Of a stretch of DNA of 64,000 nucleotides, positions 24,836 to 34,676 are shown one piece after another. The translations under genes and the position numbers were made by a program. Numbering within the stretch: position 1 is the stretch's first letter; every line of letters starts with the position of its first letter. Under the pieces are notes generated by a model that worked only from the letters and a program-made list of their open reading frames with translations, was not told where the DNA came from and did not search any database. The DNA is from JBHFEI01 sp041928815. GTDB lineage: Bacteria; Pseudomonadota; Alphaproteobacteria; Rhizobiales; Rhizobiaceae. Where the stretch lies: positions 310,001 to 374,000 of the forward strand of contig NZ_JBHFEI010000002.1 in NCBI RefSeq assembly GCF_041928815.1, written 5' to 3'.

Positions 24836-25048
24836 TCAGCGGGCGATGAGACCTTCGCGCTGGGCGCGCTTGCGGGCCAGCTTGCGAACGCGGCGAACGG
24901 CCTCGGCCTTTTCGCGGGCGCGCTTCTGCGAGGGCTTCTCGTAGAAATCGCGCATCTTCATTTCCCGGAAAATGCCTTCGCGCTGCATCTTCTTCTTCAG
25001 AGCGCGGAGAGCCTGGTCGACATTGTTATCGCGGACAAGTACCTGCAC
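24836..25048 (-). CDS. rpsU: 30S ribosomal protein S21
   Basis: 70 aa, basic. The sequence starts VQVLVRDNNVDQALRALKK (GTG read as Met) and runs through MKMRDFYEKPSQKRAREKAEA to an Arg/Lys-rich end, matching alphaproteobacterial S21. I use the GTG at 25048, the start used by relatives, although the frame is open further upstream to 25240. It is followed by a strong terminator and is divergent from soxB. S21 joins the 30S platform near the anti-Shine-Dalgarno region. Confidence 0.93.
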   Translation of the reverse strand: MQVLVRDNNVDQALRALKKKMQREGIFREMKMRDFYEKPSQKRAREKAEAVRRVRKLARKRAQREGLIAR

Positions 25049-25355
25049 GTGAATCCCGTTCCTTTGTATCTGGAGTCCCGCCCCACCGGAGGAGGCAAAG
25101 AAATAACGGTCGCTGGAGCCCGAAGGCTCTACGATTGCAGGAGGCGATAGCAGATCGGTGCCGGCAAGTCCAGTCGCGGGAAGGCGCGCATCCTCGAAAA
25201 TCCGCCGTCCCGCCCCATTGCCGCCGCTTGCCTGCGACATGTCGCATTTCGTGCGGGGAGCGCCGTTCGGCGTCGCAAAAGAAACGTTGCGCCATGGCCG
25301 GATTTGCGATCTCTACCCACCATATCGGGCATGCTTGACGGAGTGGAAACGGCAG
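25049..25355. other. 307-bp divergent region between rpsU and soxB
   Basis: No gene is supported. The left half must hold the rpsU promoter and leader, and a small GAGCC-CGAA-GGCTC tetraloop hairpin lies at 25116-25129. The right half is the soxB promoter region. No operator for a sarcosine or betaine regulator could be assigned. Confidence 0.55.
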
Positions 25356-26609
25356 ATGCGCACATATTCTGTTTTCGCGGTGGCGCGCGAGGCCCTGCGC
25401 GGCCACAAGGGCTGGGACGCGCAATGGACGTCGCCGGAGCCCCGCTCGGAATACGACGTCGTCATCATCGGCGGCGGCGGCCATGGCCTCGGCGCCGCCT
25501 ATTATCTCGCCAAGGAACACGGCATCACCAATGTCGCCGTGATCGAGAAGGGTTGGCTCGGCGGCGGCAATACCGGCCGCAACACGACGATCATCCGCTC
25601 CAATTATCTCTATGACGAGAGCATGGGGATCTACGAGCATTCGCTGAAGCTCTGGGAAAACCTCAGCCAGGAACTGAACTACAACGTCATGTATTCGCCG
25701 CGCGGCGTGATGATGCTGTCGCACAATGTGCATGACCGGCAGTCCTTCACCCGCCACGTCCACGCCAACCGCCTGCACGGCATCGACAATGAATGGCTGA
25801 CGCCGGAGCAGGCCAAGGCCTATTGCCCGCCGCTCGATATCTCCGCGACCGCCCGCTACCCGATCAACGGCGCGGCGCTGCAGCGGCGCGGCGGCACCGC
25901 CCGCCACGACGCGGTCGCCTGGGGCTATGCCCGCGCGGCCTCCGATCGCGGCGTGCACGTCATCCAGAACTGCGAGGTCACCGGCATCCGCCGCTCGCCC
26001 GAGGGGCGCGTCGTCGGCGTCGAGACCAGCCGCGGCTTCATCGGCGCGAAGAAGGTCGGCGTCTCCGCCTCGGGCCACAACACGATGATCATGGAGATGG
26101 CCGGCGTGCGCGTGCCGCTGACCAGCAATCCGTTGCAGGCGCTGGTCTCCGAGCCGCTGAAGCCGATCTTCCCCTGCGTCGTCATGTCGAATTCGGTGCA
26201 TGCCTATATCTCCCAGTCCGACAAGGGCGAACTGGTGATCGGCGCCGGCACCGACCAGTATGTCTCCTATTCCCAGACCGGCGGGTTGCAGATCATCACC
26301 CATACGCTCGACGCGATCTGCGAGCTCTTCCCGATCTTCCGCCGCGTCAAGATGATGCGCCAGTGGGGCGGCATCACCGACAACACGCCGGACCGCTCGC
26401 CGATCCAGTCGAAGACGCCGGTTCAGGGTCTCTACGTCAATTGCGGCTGGGGCACCGGCGGCTTCAAGGCGACGCCCGGCTCGGCCCATCTCTTCGCCCA
26501 CCTGATTGCCCGCGACGAGCCGCACAGGCACGGCGCCGGCTTCACCCTCGACCGCTTCCGCACGGGACGGCTGATCGACGAGGCGGCGGCCGCTGCCGTC
26601 GCGCACTGA
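25356..26609 (+). CDS. soxB: sarcosine oxidase, beta subunit
   Basis: 417 aa. The FAD-binding Rossmann motif VVIIGGGGHGLGAAYYLAKEHG is near residues 32-53, followed by the family segment GNTGRNTTIIRSNY. The C-terminus has WGGITDNTPDRSP and CGWGTGGFKATPGSAH. In the four-subunit enzyme this subunit holds FAD and the covalent FMN and demethylates sarcosine to glycine. The ATG at 25356 gives the usual short N-terminus (MRTYSVF); the frame is open to 25158 but that part is unrelated. First gene of soxBDAG, a four-gene operon with tight junctions. Confidence 0.95.
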   Translation: MRTYSVFAVAREALRGHKGWDAQWTSPEPRSEYDVVIIGGGGHGLGAAYYLAKEHGITNVAVIEKGWLGGGNTGRNTTIIRSNYLYDESMGIYEHSLKLWENLSQELNYNVMYSPRGVMMLSHNVHDRQSFTRHVHANRLHGIDNEWLTPEQAKAYCPPLDISATARYPINGAALQRRGGTARHDAVAWGYARAASDRGVHVIQNCEVTGIRRSPEGRVVGVETSRGFIGAKKVGVSASGHNTMIMEMAGVRVPLTSNPLQALVSEPLKPIFPCVVMSNSVHAYISQSDKGELVIGAGTDQYVSYSQTGGLQIITHTLDAICELFPIFRRVKMMRQWGGITDNTPDRSPIQSKTPVQGLYVNCGWGTGGFKATPGSAHLFAHLIARDEPHRHGAGFTLDRFRTGRLIDEAAAAAVAH

Positions 26610-26625
26610 TCCGGAGGTCTGATCC

Positions 26626-26964
26626 ATGCTGTTGATTCACTGCCCCTATTGCGAGGAAGACCGCTCGGAGCTCGAATTCCGCGCCGCCGGCGAGGCCCAT
26701 ATCGCCCGGCCGGAAAATATCGCCGAAATCTCCGACGAGGCCTTCGCCGAATATTTTTTCCTTCGCGATAACCCGAAGGGTTTGATCTATGAGCGCTGGC
26801 GCCACATGAACGGCTGCGGCCGCTTCTTCAACGCGGTGCGCCACACCGTCACCGACGATTTCGTCACCACCTACAAGGCGGGCCTGCCGAAGCCGGATCT
26901 GTCGCCGGCGCCGGTCGCTCAGGCCGTCGAAACCTTTGAAGCCACGGAGTCCGACGCGCAATGA
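26626..26964 (+). CDS. soxD: sarcosine oxidase, delta subunit
   Basis: 112 aa. The small zinc-binding subunit: IHCPYCEEDRSELEF supplies two Cys, and HMNGCGRFFNAVRHT gives the His/Cys part of the zinc site. The YFFLRDNPKG and ERWRH segments are diagnostic. It lies 16 bp after soxB and its last four bases overlap the soxA start, so the genes are coupled. Needed for assembly of the heterotetramer. Confidence 0.95.
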   Translation: MLLIHCPYCEEDRSELEFRAAGEAHIARPENIAEISDEAFAEYFFLRDNPKGLIYERWRHMNGCGRFFNAVRHTVTDDFVTTYKAGLPKPDLSPAPVAQAVETFEATESDAQ

Positions 26965-29954
26965 CCGGGGCCTATCGCATTGCCGGCGCGGGCCGCCTGA
27001 CGCCCGCAAAGACCGCACGTTTCACCTTTGACGGCAGGAGCTACACGGCGCTCGAGGGCGACACGCTCGCCTCCGCGCTGCTTGCTCACGGCGTCCATCT
27101 CGTCGGCCGCTCGTTCAAGTATCACCGGCCGCGCGGCATCGTCTCGGCCGGCGCGGAGGAACCGAACGCCCTGGTCGACGTCTCGCGCGACGGCGCCCGC
27201 CGGCAGCCGAACGTGCGCGCCACCGTGCAGGAGGTCTTCGATGGGATGCGGGCCTCCTCGCAGAACCGCTGGCCGTCGCTCTCCTTCGACGTCGGCGGCA
27301 TCAACAACCTCCTGGCGCCCTTCTTCGCCGCCGGTTTTTACTACAAGACCTTCATGTGGCCGAAGCAGGCGTGGAAGCACATCTACGAGCCGCAGATCCG
27401 CAAGGCGGCCGGTCTCGGCGTCTCGCCGACCGAGGAGGATCCGGACCATTATGCCGGGCGCTATGCCCATTGCGACGTGCTCGTCGCCGGTGCCGGCCTT
27501 GCCGGCCTGACGGCGGCGCTCGCGGCGGCAAGGGCGGGCGCCCGCGTCATTCTCTGCGACGAGCAGGCGGAGATGGGCGGTGCGCTGCGCTTCGACACGG
27601 GCGTCACGGTCGACGGCAAGACGGGCTACGACTGGGCGACGGGCGCGATCGCCGAACTGGCGTCGATGGACAATGTCACGCTGCTGCCGCGCACCACGGC
27701 CTTCGGCTACTACGAGCACAACTTCCTCGGCCTTGCCGAGCGGGTCACCGACCACCTGCCGCGTCCGGGCAAGGCCCTGCCGCGCGAGCGCCTCTGGCAG
27801 GTGCGGGCGAAGCGCGTGGTGATCGCCACCGGCGCCATCGAGCGCCACATGGTCTTTTCCAACAACGACCGGCCGGGCATCCTGCTGGCGTCCGCCGCCC
27901 GCGCCTATCTCAACCAGTACGGCGTCGCCGTCGGCCGCACGGTCGGCGTCTACACCGCCCATGATTCGGCCTACGAGGCCGCCTTCGACCTGAAGCGCGC
28001 CGGCGTCGCCGTCGCGGCGATCGTCGACTGCCGCGAGCAGCCGGGTCTTGCGGTGCTTGCCATGGCGCGCGACCTCGGCATCGAGGTGCTGACCGGCCAC
28101 GCCGTGGTCGATACCGCCGGCAAGCTGCGCATCTCGTCCATGTCCGTCGCGCGCAACGGCGGCGGGGCGCCGCGCAAGATCGCGGTCGATGCGCTGCTGA
28201 CCTCGTCGGGCTGGACGCCGTCGGTGCATCTCTTCTCGCAGTCGCGCGGCAAGCTCGTCTTCGACGCTGAAACGCAGCGCTTCCTGCCCGGCACCTATGC
28301 GCAGGCCGCCGCAAGCGCCGGCGCCTGCAACGGCACGGACGACGTCGCGGCGCTCGTCGCCGAGGCCCATGCCGCCGGCGCGCGCATGGCGGCCGAGGCG
28401 GGCTTTGTGGCCGGCGAGGCCGCGCCCGCATCCGCGGCGAGCGCCTTCGCCTGGACGGGCGGCATGGCGGGGGCCGCCGCCGGCGCCGGTGCGGACACCA
28501 CGGTAAAAGCCTTCATCGACTTCCAGAACGACGTCTGCGCCAAGGACATCCGCCTGGCGGTGCGCGAGGGCATGCACTCGATCGAGCACATCAAGCGCTT
28601 CACCACCAACGGTATGGCGACCGACCAGGGCAAGCTCTCCAACATCCACGGCCTGGCGATCGCCGCCGAGACGCTCGGCCGCGATATCCCGAAGGTCGGT
28701 CTCACCACCTTCCGCGCGCCCTATACGCCGGTGACCTTCGGCACGCTGATCAACCATTCGCGCGGCGATCTCTTCGATCCCGAGCGCCGCACGGCGATCC
28801 ACGACTGGGAAGCGGCCCATGGCGCGATCTTCGAGGATGTCGGCCAGTGGAAGCGCGCCTGGTACTATCCGAGGTCGGGGGAGGACATGCACCAGGCGGT
28901 CAACCGCGAATGCCGCACGGTGCGCGCGGTTGCCGGCGTCTTCGACGCCTCGACGCTCGGCAAGATCGAGGTCGTCGGCCCGGATGCGGCGAAATTCCTC
29001 AATCTCGTCTACACCAACAGCTGGGACACGCTGAAGCCCGGCCGCTGCCGCTACGGCATCATGCTGCGTGAGGACGGCTTCATCTATGACGACGGTGTCG
29101 TCGGCCGGATCGCCGAGGACCGTTTCCATGTGACGACGACGACCGGCGGTGCGGCCCGCGTCATGAACCACATGGAGGACTACCTCCAGACCGAGTTCCC
29201 CGAGCTCGACGTCTGGCTGACATCGGCCACCGAGCAATGGGCGGTCATCGCCGTGCAAGGCCCGAAGGCGCGCGCGATCATCGCGCCGCTGGTCGACGGC
29301 ATCGATCTCTCGAACGAGGCCTTCCCGCATATGAGCGTCGCGGAAGGAACAATCTGCGGCGTGCCGACCCGGCTCTTCCGCATGTCGTTCACCGGCGAGC
29401 TCGGCTTCGAGGTCAACGTGCCGGCCGAATACGGCCAGTCGGTCTGGGAGGCGATCTGGGCACGGGCCGAGCCGATGGGCGCCTGTGCCTACGGCACCGA
29501 GACCATGCACGTGCTGCGCGCCGAGAAGGGCTACATCATCGTCGGCCAGGATACGGACGGCACGCTGACCCCGGACGATGCGGCGCTCACCTGGGCCGTC
29601 GGCAAGAAGAAGGCGGATTTCGTCGGTATTCGCGGACTGAAGCGCCCCGACCTTGTCGCGGAAGGGCGCAAGCAGCTCGTCGGGCTTTTGACGCGCGACC
29701 CGAAGGAGGTCCTGGTCGAAGGCGCCCAGATCGTCGCCGATCCGAACGGGACCGTGCCGATGACGATGATCGGCCACGTCACCTCCTCTTACTGGTCGGA
29801 AAATTGCGGCCGCTCGATCGCGCTGGCCGTCGTCGCCGGCGGCAGGGCCAAGCTCGGGCAGACAGTCTACATCCCGATGCCGGGCAAGACGATCGCGGCG
29901 GAGGTGAGCGACATGGTGTTCTTTGACAAGGAAGGAGGCCGCCTCCATGGCTGA
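26961..29954 (+). CDS. soxA: sarcosine oxidase, alpha subunit
   Basis: 997 aa, full length. Order of domains: an N-terminal ferredoxin-like fold (YTALEGDTLASALLAHG), an NAD-binding oxidoreductase domain (VLVAGAGLAGLTAAL near 173, VVIATGAIERHMVFSNNDRPG) and, from about residue 610, an aminomethyltransferase (GcvT-like) folate domain (AGVFDASTLGKIEVVGPDA, GELGFEVNVPAEYG, GTETMHVLRAEKGY). This subunit passes the methyl carbon to tetrahydrofolate, giving 5,10-methylene-THF. soxD and soxG overlap its two ends by 4 and 8 bp. Confidence 0.95.
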   Translation: MTGAYRIAGAGRLTPAKTARFTFDGRSYTALEGDTLASALLAHGVHLVGRSFKYHRPRGIVSAGAEEPNALVDVSRDGARRQPNVRATVQEVFDGMRASSQNRWPSLSFDVGGINNLLAPFFAAGFYYKTFMWPKQAWKHIYEPQIRKAAGLGVSPTEEDPDHYAGRYAHCDVLVAGAGLAGLTAALAAARAGARVILCDEQAEMGGALRFDTGVTVDGKTGYDWATGAIAELASMDNVTLLPRTTAFGYYEHNFLGLAERVTDHLPRPGKALPRERLWQVRAKRVVIATGAIERHMVFSNNDRPGILLASAARAYLNQYGVAVGRTVGVYTAHDSAYEAAFDLKRAGVAVAAIVDCREQPGLAVLAMARDLGIEVLTGHAVVDTAGKLRISSMSVARNGGGAPRKIAVDALLTSSGWTPSVHLFSQSRGKLVFDAETQRFLPGTYAQAAASAGACNGTDDVAALVAEAHAAGARMAAEAGFVAGEAAPASAASAFAWTGGMAGAAAGAGADTTVKAFIDFQNDVCAKDIRLAVREGMHSIEHIKRFTTNGMATDQGKLSNIHGLAIAAETLGRDIPKVGLTTFRAPYTPVTFGTLINHSRGDLFDPERRTAIHDWEAAHGAIFEDVGQWKRAWYYPRSGEDMHQAVNRECRTVRAVAGVFDASTLGKIEVVGPDAAKFLNLVYTNSWDTLKPGRCRYGIMLREDGFIYDDGVVGRIAEDRFHVTTTTGGAARVMNHMEDYLQTEFPELDVWLTSATEQWAVIAVQGPKARAIIAPLVDGIDLSNEAFPHMSVAEGTICGVPTRLFRMSFTGELGFEVNVPAEYGQSVWEAIWARAEPMGACAYGTETMHVLRAEKGYIIVGQDTDGTLTPDDAALTWAVGKKKADFVGIRGLKRPDLVAEGRKQLVGLLTRDPKEVLVEGAQIVADPNGTVPMTMIGHVTSSYWSENCGRSIALAVVAGGRAKLGQTVYIPMPGKTIAAEVSDMVFFDKEGGRLHG

Positions 29955-30498
29955 CGCGATCGCAACCCGCAAGCCGACGCTTTCCGGTTTCCTCGGCGGC
30001 TCCGCCGCCGCGCGCCTGACGCCGGCGCCGCCTTCCACGCGCCTGTCGTTGAGGGCGAAGCCGGACGCCGTCGCGGCGCTGTCGTCCGCCTTCGGTTTGG
30101 ACCTGCCGACCCGGCCCAAGACCTCCGCATCCGCGAATGGCCGCCACGCCCTCTGGCTCGGCCCGGACGAATGGCTGCTGATCGACGAGACCGAGGCGGA
30201 CCTTCTCGCGGTTGCCGCCTCCGCCGGCGTGCTCCATTCGGCGACCGATGTTTCCCACCGCAACATGGCGGTTCTCGTCGAAGGGCCGAGGGTCGAGGCG
30301 ACGCTTCAGGGCGCCTGCCCGCTCGACCTGTCGCTGAACGTGTTCCCGGTCGGCGGTGCGGCGCGAACCGTCTATGGCAAGGCGGAGATCGTGCTCTACC
30401 GGACGCGCGAGGACGCGTTTCGCGTCGAATGCTGGCGCTCCTTCGCCCCGTATGTCGCGGCCATGCTCGCCGAGGGCGCGGCGGACGCGGCGCTCTGA
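29947..30498 (+). CDS. soxG: sarcosine oxidase, gamma subunit
   Basis: 183 aa, the least conserved subunit, with a GcvT-like shape (LWLGPDEWLLID, ATDVSHRNMAVLVEGP, ARTVYGKAEIVLYRT, FRVECWRSFAPYV). The ATG at 29947 is inside the end of soxA and has AAGGAGG about 8 nt upstream; a TTG at 29923 is open but lacks that spacing. It ends the soxBDAG operon. It converges on a MaoC-like gene with a 6-bp gap. Confidence 0.93.
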   Translation: MADAIATRKPTLSGFLGGSAAARLTPAPPSTRLSLRAKPDAVAALSSAFGLDLPTRPKTSASANGRHALWLGPDEWLLIDETEADLLAVAASAGVLHSATDVSHRNMAVLVEGPRVEATLQGACPLDLSLNVFPVGGAARTVYGKAEIVLYRTREDAFRVECWRSFAPYVAAMLAEGAADAAL

Positions 30499-30504
30499 GG
30501 CGGG

Positions 30505-30993
30505 TCAGAGGTCGTCCGGCCGGTCCTTCGGGTCGAACTGGATGATCGTCAGCCAGGTGGCGGTCAGCGCCGGCTTGCGCTCGTTTTCGATCTCGACGGT
30601 CACGTCATAGGTCACCATCAGCATGCCGCCGCCGCGGAAGCGCGCTTGCGCCATGGTGAAGCGGCCGCGCACCCGCGCGCCGCTCTTCACCGGCGTCATG
30701 AAGCGGACCTTGTCGAAGCCGTAATTGATGCCCATCGTCTGCTCGCGCACGCGCGGCAGGCAGTTGTAGTTCATCGCCGAGAGCAGCGAGAGCGACAGGA
30801 ACCCATGCGCGATGGTGCCGCCGAAGGAGGTCTCGGCGGCGGCGCGCGCCGGGTCGGTGTGGATGAACTGGTGGTCGAAGGTGGCGTCCGCGAAGCCGTC
30901 GATGGTCGCCTGGCTGACGGTGATCCAGTCCGAGACGCCGACCTCCCTGCCGACAAGTCCGGGCACGTCTCGAAGCGAAATTTCCTGCGGCAT
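30505..30993 (-). CDS. MaoC-like (hot-dog) dehydratase family protein
   Basis: 162 aa. The R-hydratase-type motif is present as ATFDHQFIHTDPARA, with the Asp-His pair of the active site, followed by GGTIAHGFLSLSLL and NYGFDKVRFMTPV. This is the NodN/MaoC type found widely in rhizobia, which hydrates enoyl-CoA or acts on a related thioester. The substrate is unknown. It is alone, between soxG (convergent) and the glycogen operon. The ribosome site (CAGGA about 7-10 nt upstream of the ATG) is modest. Confidence 0.88.
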   Translation of the reverse strand: MPQEISLRDVPGLVGREVGVSDWITVSQATIDGFADATFDHQFIHTDPARAAAETSFGGTIAHGFLSLSLLSAMNYNCLPRVREQTMGINYGFDKVRFMTPVKSGARVRGRFTMAQARFRGGGMLMVTYDVTVEIENERKPALTATWLTIIQFDPKDRPDDL

Positions 30994-31048
30994 TCCTGGG
31001 TCCTGTCAGAAGGGCACGCGGCGCGCCCCTATCCTTGCCGGAAAACGG

Positions 31049-33013
31049 TTAAACCTTGCTGACGAAGAGGGCGACGGAGCGCGCCGGGACGGGTGCCCCT
31101 GCCGGATCGCCGCCGCCGGCAAGCCGGAGCCAGTCGCCGTCCGGCAGATGGAAGCGATGCGGCGCATGGCTGCGGTTGATCACGACCGCAAGCGTCGCCT
31201 TCCGGCCCGTGTCGCGGTCGCCCGTTGCAAGCAGCATCACCAGCGCATCGGTCAGCGGGCTTTCCCAGTCCGCGACCGTCATCGCCTCGCCGTCGAGCCG
31301 GTGCCATGCGACGTCGCCGCTGCCGGTGAAGAAGGCAGTGCCGTCGAAGACGTCGAAGCGACGGCGGATCGCCGAAAGCGTTGCGACATGGCCGACGAGC
31401 CCGTCGTCAAGGCTCTGCCAGTCAAGCCAGGTCAGGGCGTTGTCCTGCGCATAGGCGTTGTTGTTGCCCTTCTGGCTGCGCCCGCCCTCGTCGCCGGCGG
31501 TCAGCATGATCGTGCCGCGCGTGGAAAACAGCGTGGCGAGCAGCGCGGTCACGTCGCGGCGGCGGTCGTCGAGGATGTCGGCGATGTCGGTCGGGCCCTC
31601 GGCGCCGTTGTTCCAGGAATGGTTGTCGTTGTGGCCGTCGCGATTGTCCTCGCCATTCGCCCCGTTGTGCTTGCCGGCATAGGAGACGAGGTCCATCAGA
31701 GTGAAGCCGTCATGGGCGGCAAGGAAGGTGACGCTGCGCGTCGCCGTGCCGCCATGGCGGGCGAAGATGTCGGAAGAGCCGGCAAGCGCGGTGGCGAGCG
31801 CGCCCACCATGTGCCGGTCGCCGCGCCAGACCCGGCGAAGGTCGTCCCGCGCCCGGTCGTTCCATTCGAGGAAGGCGTCGGGAAAATTGCCGAGCTGGTA
31901 GCCGCCGGGACCGATGTCCCACGGCTCGGCGATCAGCACGCGATCCTTCAGCACGGGATCGGAGAGGATCTCGCCGAACAAAGTCGCATCGCGGCGGAAA
32001 CCGTCGGCATGGCGGCCGAGCACGGGGGCGAGGTCGAAGCGGAAGCCGTCGACGCCGGTCTTTTCGACGAAATGCCGGAGCGCATCGAGGATCAGCCGGC
32101 GCACGACCGGATGGTCGCAGGCGATCGTGTTGCCGCAGCCGGTGTCGTTGACGAGCGCGCCGGGCTGGCCGGGCAGATGGCGGTAATAGGCCGTGTTGGC
32201 GAGCCCGCGCATGGAAAGCGTCGCGCCGAAGCGGTCGCTTTCGCCGGAATGGTTGAAGACGAGGTCGAGGATCACGCCGATCCCTGCTGCGCGCAGCGCC
32301 GCGACGGTATCGCGAAGCTCCGCGACGCCGCCCGGCACGAGGCGCGGGTCGAGCGCCATCATCGCCACCGGATTGTAGCCCCAGCCGTTCGAGAGCCCGA
32401 GCGGCGGCAGGTGGCGTTCGTCGATCCAGGCCGTCACCGGCATGAGCTCGACCGCAGAGACGCCGATCCGCTTCAGATGGGCGATGACGGCCGGATGGCC
32501 AAGGGCGGCCACCGTGCCGCGCATCGCCTCGGGGATATCGGGATGCAGCCGGGTGAAGGGCTTGACCGCCACCTCGTAGACGAGGCCGCCCGGGCGGAAG
32601 ACCGGCGGTTCGACCGTCACGGAGGCCGGGGCCGTGACGATCGCGCGGGGCACCAGCGGCGCCGTGTCGTCGCCGAAGACCGTCAGCGAGCGATGGTGGA
32701 CGAAGGGCCGGTCGAGCTCGACGGCGTAAGGGTCGACCAGCAGCTTCGCCGGATCGAACCACAGGCCTTCGTCCGGCGCATAGCGGCCTTCCGCGCGAAA
32801 ACCGTAGCGCGTGCCGACCGGCGCGTCGGTGGCGACGAGGGCAAAGGTGCCGTCGCCGCTGCGCGTCATCACCCGCCGGGCGATCTCCGTCTCTCCGGTG
32901 TCGTCGAACAGGCAGAGCTCGATCCGGCTCGCGCTGTCGGACCAGACGGAGAAGCGCGTTCCCTCCCGGGTGACGGTCGCGCCGAGCGGGAAGGAAATCT
33001 CCGTCAGTGACAT
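31049..33013 (-). CDS. glgX: glycogen debranching enzyme GlgX (isoamylase type)
   Basis: 654 aa. A CBM48 N-terminal domain (FPLGATVTREGTRFSVWSD) precedes an alpha-amylase barrel. The catalytic Asp is in DGFRFDLAPVLGRH, the Glu in LIAEPWDIGPGGYQLGNFP and the transition-state His-Asp in LAAHDGFTLMDLVSY. It hydrolyses alpha-1,6 branches of limit dextrins left by GlgP. Last gene of the glg operon, 34 bp after pgm. GAGGA lies about 8 nt before the ATG. Confidence 0.95.
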   Translation of the reverse strand: MSLTEISFPLGATVTREGTRFSVWSDSASRIELCLFDDTGETEIARRVMTRSGDGTFALVATDAPVGTRYGFRAEGRYAPDEGLWFDPAKLLVDPYAVELDRPFVHHRSLTVFGDDTAPLVPRAIVTAPASVTVEPPVFRPGGLVYEVAVKPFTRLHPDIPEAMRGTVAALGHPAVIAHLKRIGVSAVELMPVTAWIDERHLPPLGLSNGWGYNPVAMMALDPRLVPGGVAELRDTVAALRAAGIGVILDLVFNHSGESDRFGATLSMRGLANTAYYRHLPGQPGALVNDTGCGNTIACDHPVVRRLILDALRHFVEKTGVDGFRFDLAPVLGRHADGFRRDATLFGEILSDPVLKDRVLIAEPWDIGPGGYQLGNFPDAFLEWNDRARDDLRRVWRGDRHMVGALATALAGSSDIFARHGGTATRSVTFLAAHDGFTLMDLVSYAGKHNGANGEDNRDGHNDNHSWNNGAEGPTDIADILDDRRRDVTALLATLFSTRGTIMLTAGDEGGRSQKGNNNAYAQDNALTWLDWQSLDDGLVGHVATLSAIRRRFDVFDGTAFFTGSGDVAWHRLDGEAMTVADWESPLTDALVMLLATGDRDTGRKATLAVVINRSHAPHRFHLPDGDWLRLAGGGDPAGAPVPARSVALFVSKV

Positions 33014-33047
33014 TGGTCGCGTCCTCGATGCCGTATTGCCGTGCCGG

Positions 33048-34676
33048 TCAGGTAATCACGCTCGGCTCATCGCGTCCAGTGCGCGCCCTGATGCCGGCGA
33101 TCTCGTCGGCGACCGCGATCAGGTCGGCGAGCACCGCCTGCGTGTCGAGGTCGTGACGCGCGGTGTCGGGCTCGAAGCGCTCGATATAGACGCGCAGCGT
33201 CGCGCCGGAGGTGCCGGTGCCGGAGAGGCGGAAGACGACGCGCGAGCCGCCCTCGAACAGGATGCGCACACCCTGGTTGTTGCTGACGGAGCCGTCGACC
33301 GGATCGTGATAGGAGAAATCGTCGGCCGTCTCGACGGTCAGGGCGCCGAAGCTTTTGCCCGGAAGCGTGCCGAACTGGTCGCGCAGCGCCGTCATCAGCC
33401 CGTTCGCCGCCTCCGAATCGACCTCCTCGTAGTCATGGCGCGAATAGTAGTTGCGGCCATAGGTCGTCCAGTGCTGCCGGGCGATGTCGATGACGCTCTC
33501 GCGGCGCACGGCAAGGATATTCAGCCAGAGCAGCACGGCCCAGAGCCCGTCCTTCTCGCGCACATGGTTGGAGCCCGTGCCCGCACTCTCCTCGCCGCAG
33601 ATCGTCGCGAGGCCCGCGTCGAGCAGGTTTCCGAAAAATTTCCAGCCGGTCGGCGTCTCGTAGAGGCCGATGCCGAGCTTCTCGGCGACCCGGTCGGCAG
33701 CACCCGAGGTCGGCATCGAGCGGGCGATGCCGGCAAGCCCCTTGGCATAGCCGGGTGCAAGGTGGGCGTTCGCCGCGAGCATGGCGAGGCTGTCCGAGGG
33801 CGTGACGAAGATGCCCTTGCCGATGATGAGGTTGCGGTCGCCGTCGCCGTCGGAGGCGGCGCCGAAATCCGGGGCGTCCGGGCCCATCATCGTCTCGTAG
33901 AGCTCCTTGGCGTGGACGAGGTTCGGATCGGGGTGGTGGCCGCCGAAATCCGGCAGCGGCACGAAGTTCAGCACCGAGCCCTTGGCTGCCCCGAGGCGGT
34001 TTTCGAGGATCTCCTTGGCATAGGGGCCGGTGACGGCGCTCATCGCGTCGAAGGTGACGGTGAAGCCGCCGGAAATCAGCGCCCGGATCGCATCGAAGTC
34101 GAAGAGTTCGGCCATCAGTTCGGCATAGTCGGCGACCGGGTCGATGACGGTGACGGTCATGCCGGCGACATCCTGCGTGCCCTCGGCATCGAGGTTGATG
34201 TCGGCGACATCGGCGATCCTGTAGGCATCGATCGACTTTGTCCGGGCGAAGATGGCGTCGGTCACCTTTTCCGGCGCCGGGCCGCCATTGCCGATATTGT
34301 ACTTGATGCCGAAATCCTCGGTCGGGCCGCCGGGATTGTGGCTGGCGGAGAGCACGATGCCGCCAAACGCCTTGTACTTGCGGATGACGTTCGAGGCGGC
34401 GGGCGTCGACAGGATGCCGCCGCGCCCGACGAGCACGCGGCCGAAGCCGTTCGCCGCCGCCATCTTGATGGCGATCTGGATGACCTCGCGGTTGTAGAAG
34501 CGGCCGTCGCCGCCGATCACCAGCGTCTTGCCGGCGAAATCCTCGAGCGAATCGAAGATCGCCTGGATGAAGTTCTCCGCATAGTTCGCCTGCTGGAACA
34601 CCGGCACCTTCTTGCGCAGGCCCGACGTGCCGGGTTTCTGGTCGCCATAGGGCGTCGTGGGGACTGTCTTGATCAT
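33048..34676 (-). CDS. pgm: phosphoglucomutase (alpha-D-glucose phosphate-specific)
   Basis: 542 aa. Interconverts glucose 1- and 6-phosphate, linking glycogen with central metabolism. The phosphoserine loop is VLSASHNPGGPTEDFGIKYN (Ser near 119), the magnesium loop is GAASDGDGDRNLI, the sugar-binding loop is CGEESAGTGSNH, and the phosphate-binding C-terminal RLSGTGTSGATLRVY is complete. Its ATG overlaps the glgA stop by 4 bp (ATGA). Start and family length agree with the eukaryote-like rhizobial Pgm. Confidence 0.96.
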   Translation of the reverse strand: MIKTVPTTPYGDQKPGTSGLRKKVPVFQQANYAENFIQAIFDSLEDFAGKTLVIGGDGRFYNREVIQIAIKMAAANGFGRVLVGRGGILSTPAASNVIRKYKAFGGIVLSASHNPGGPTEDFGIKYNIGNGGPAPEKVTDAIFARTKSIDAYRIADVADINLDAEGTQDVAGMTVTVIDPVADYAELMAELFDFDAIRALISGGFTVTFDAMSAVTGPYAKEILENRLGAAKGSVLNFVPLPDFGGHHPDPNLVHAKELYETMMGPDAPDFGAASDGDGDRNLIIGKGIFVTPSDSLAMLAANAHLAPGYAKGLAGIARSMPTSGAADRVAEKLGIGLYETPTGWKFFGNLLDAGLATICGEESAGTGSNHVREKDGLWAVLLWLNILAVRRESVIDIARQHWTTYGRNYYSRHDYEEVDSEAANGLMTALRDQFGTLPGKSFGALTVETADDFSYHDPVDGSVSNNQGVRILFEGGSRVVFRLSGTGTSGATLRVYIERFEPDTARHDLDTQAVLADLIAVADEIAGIRARTGRDEPSVIT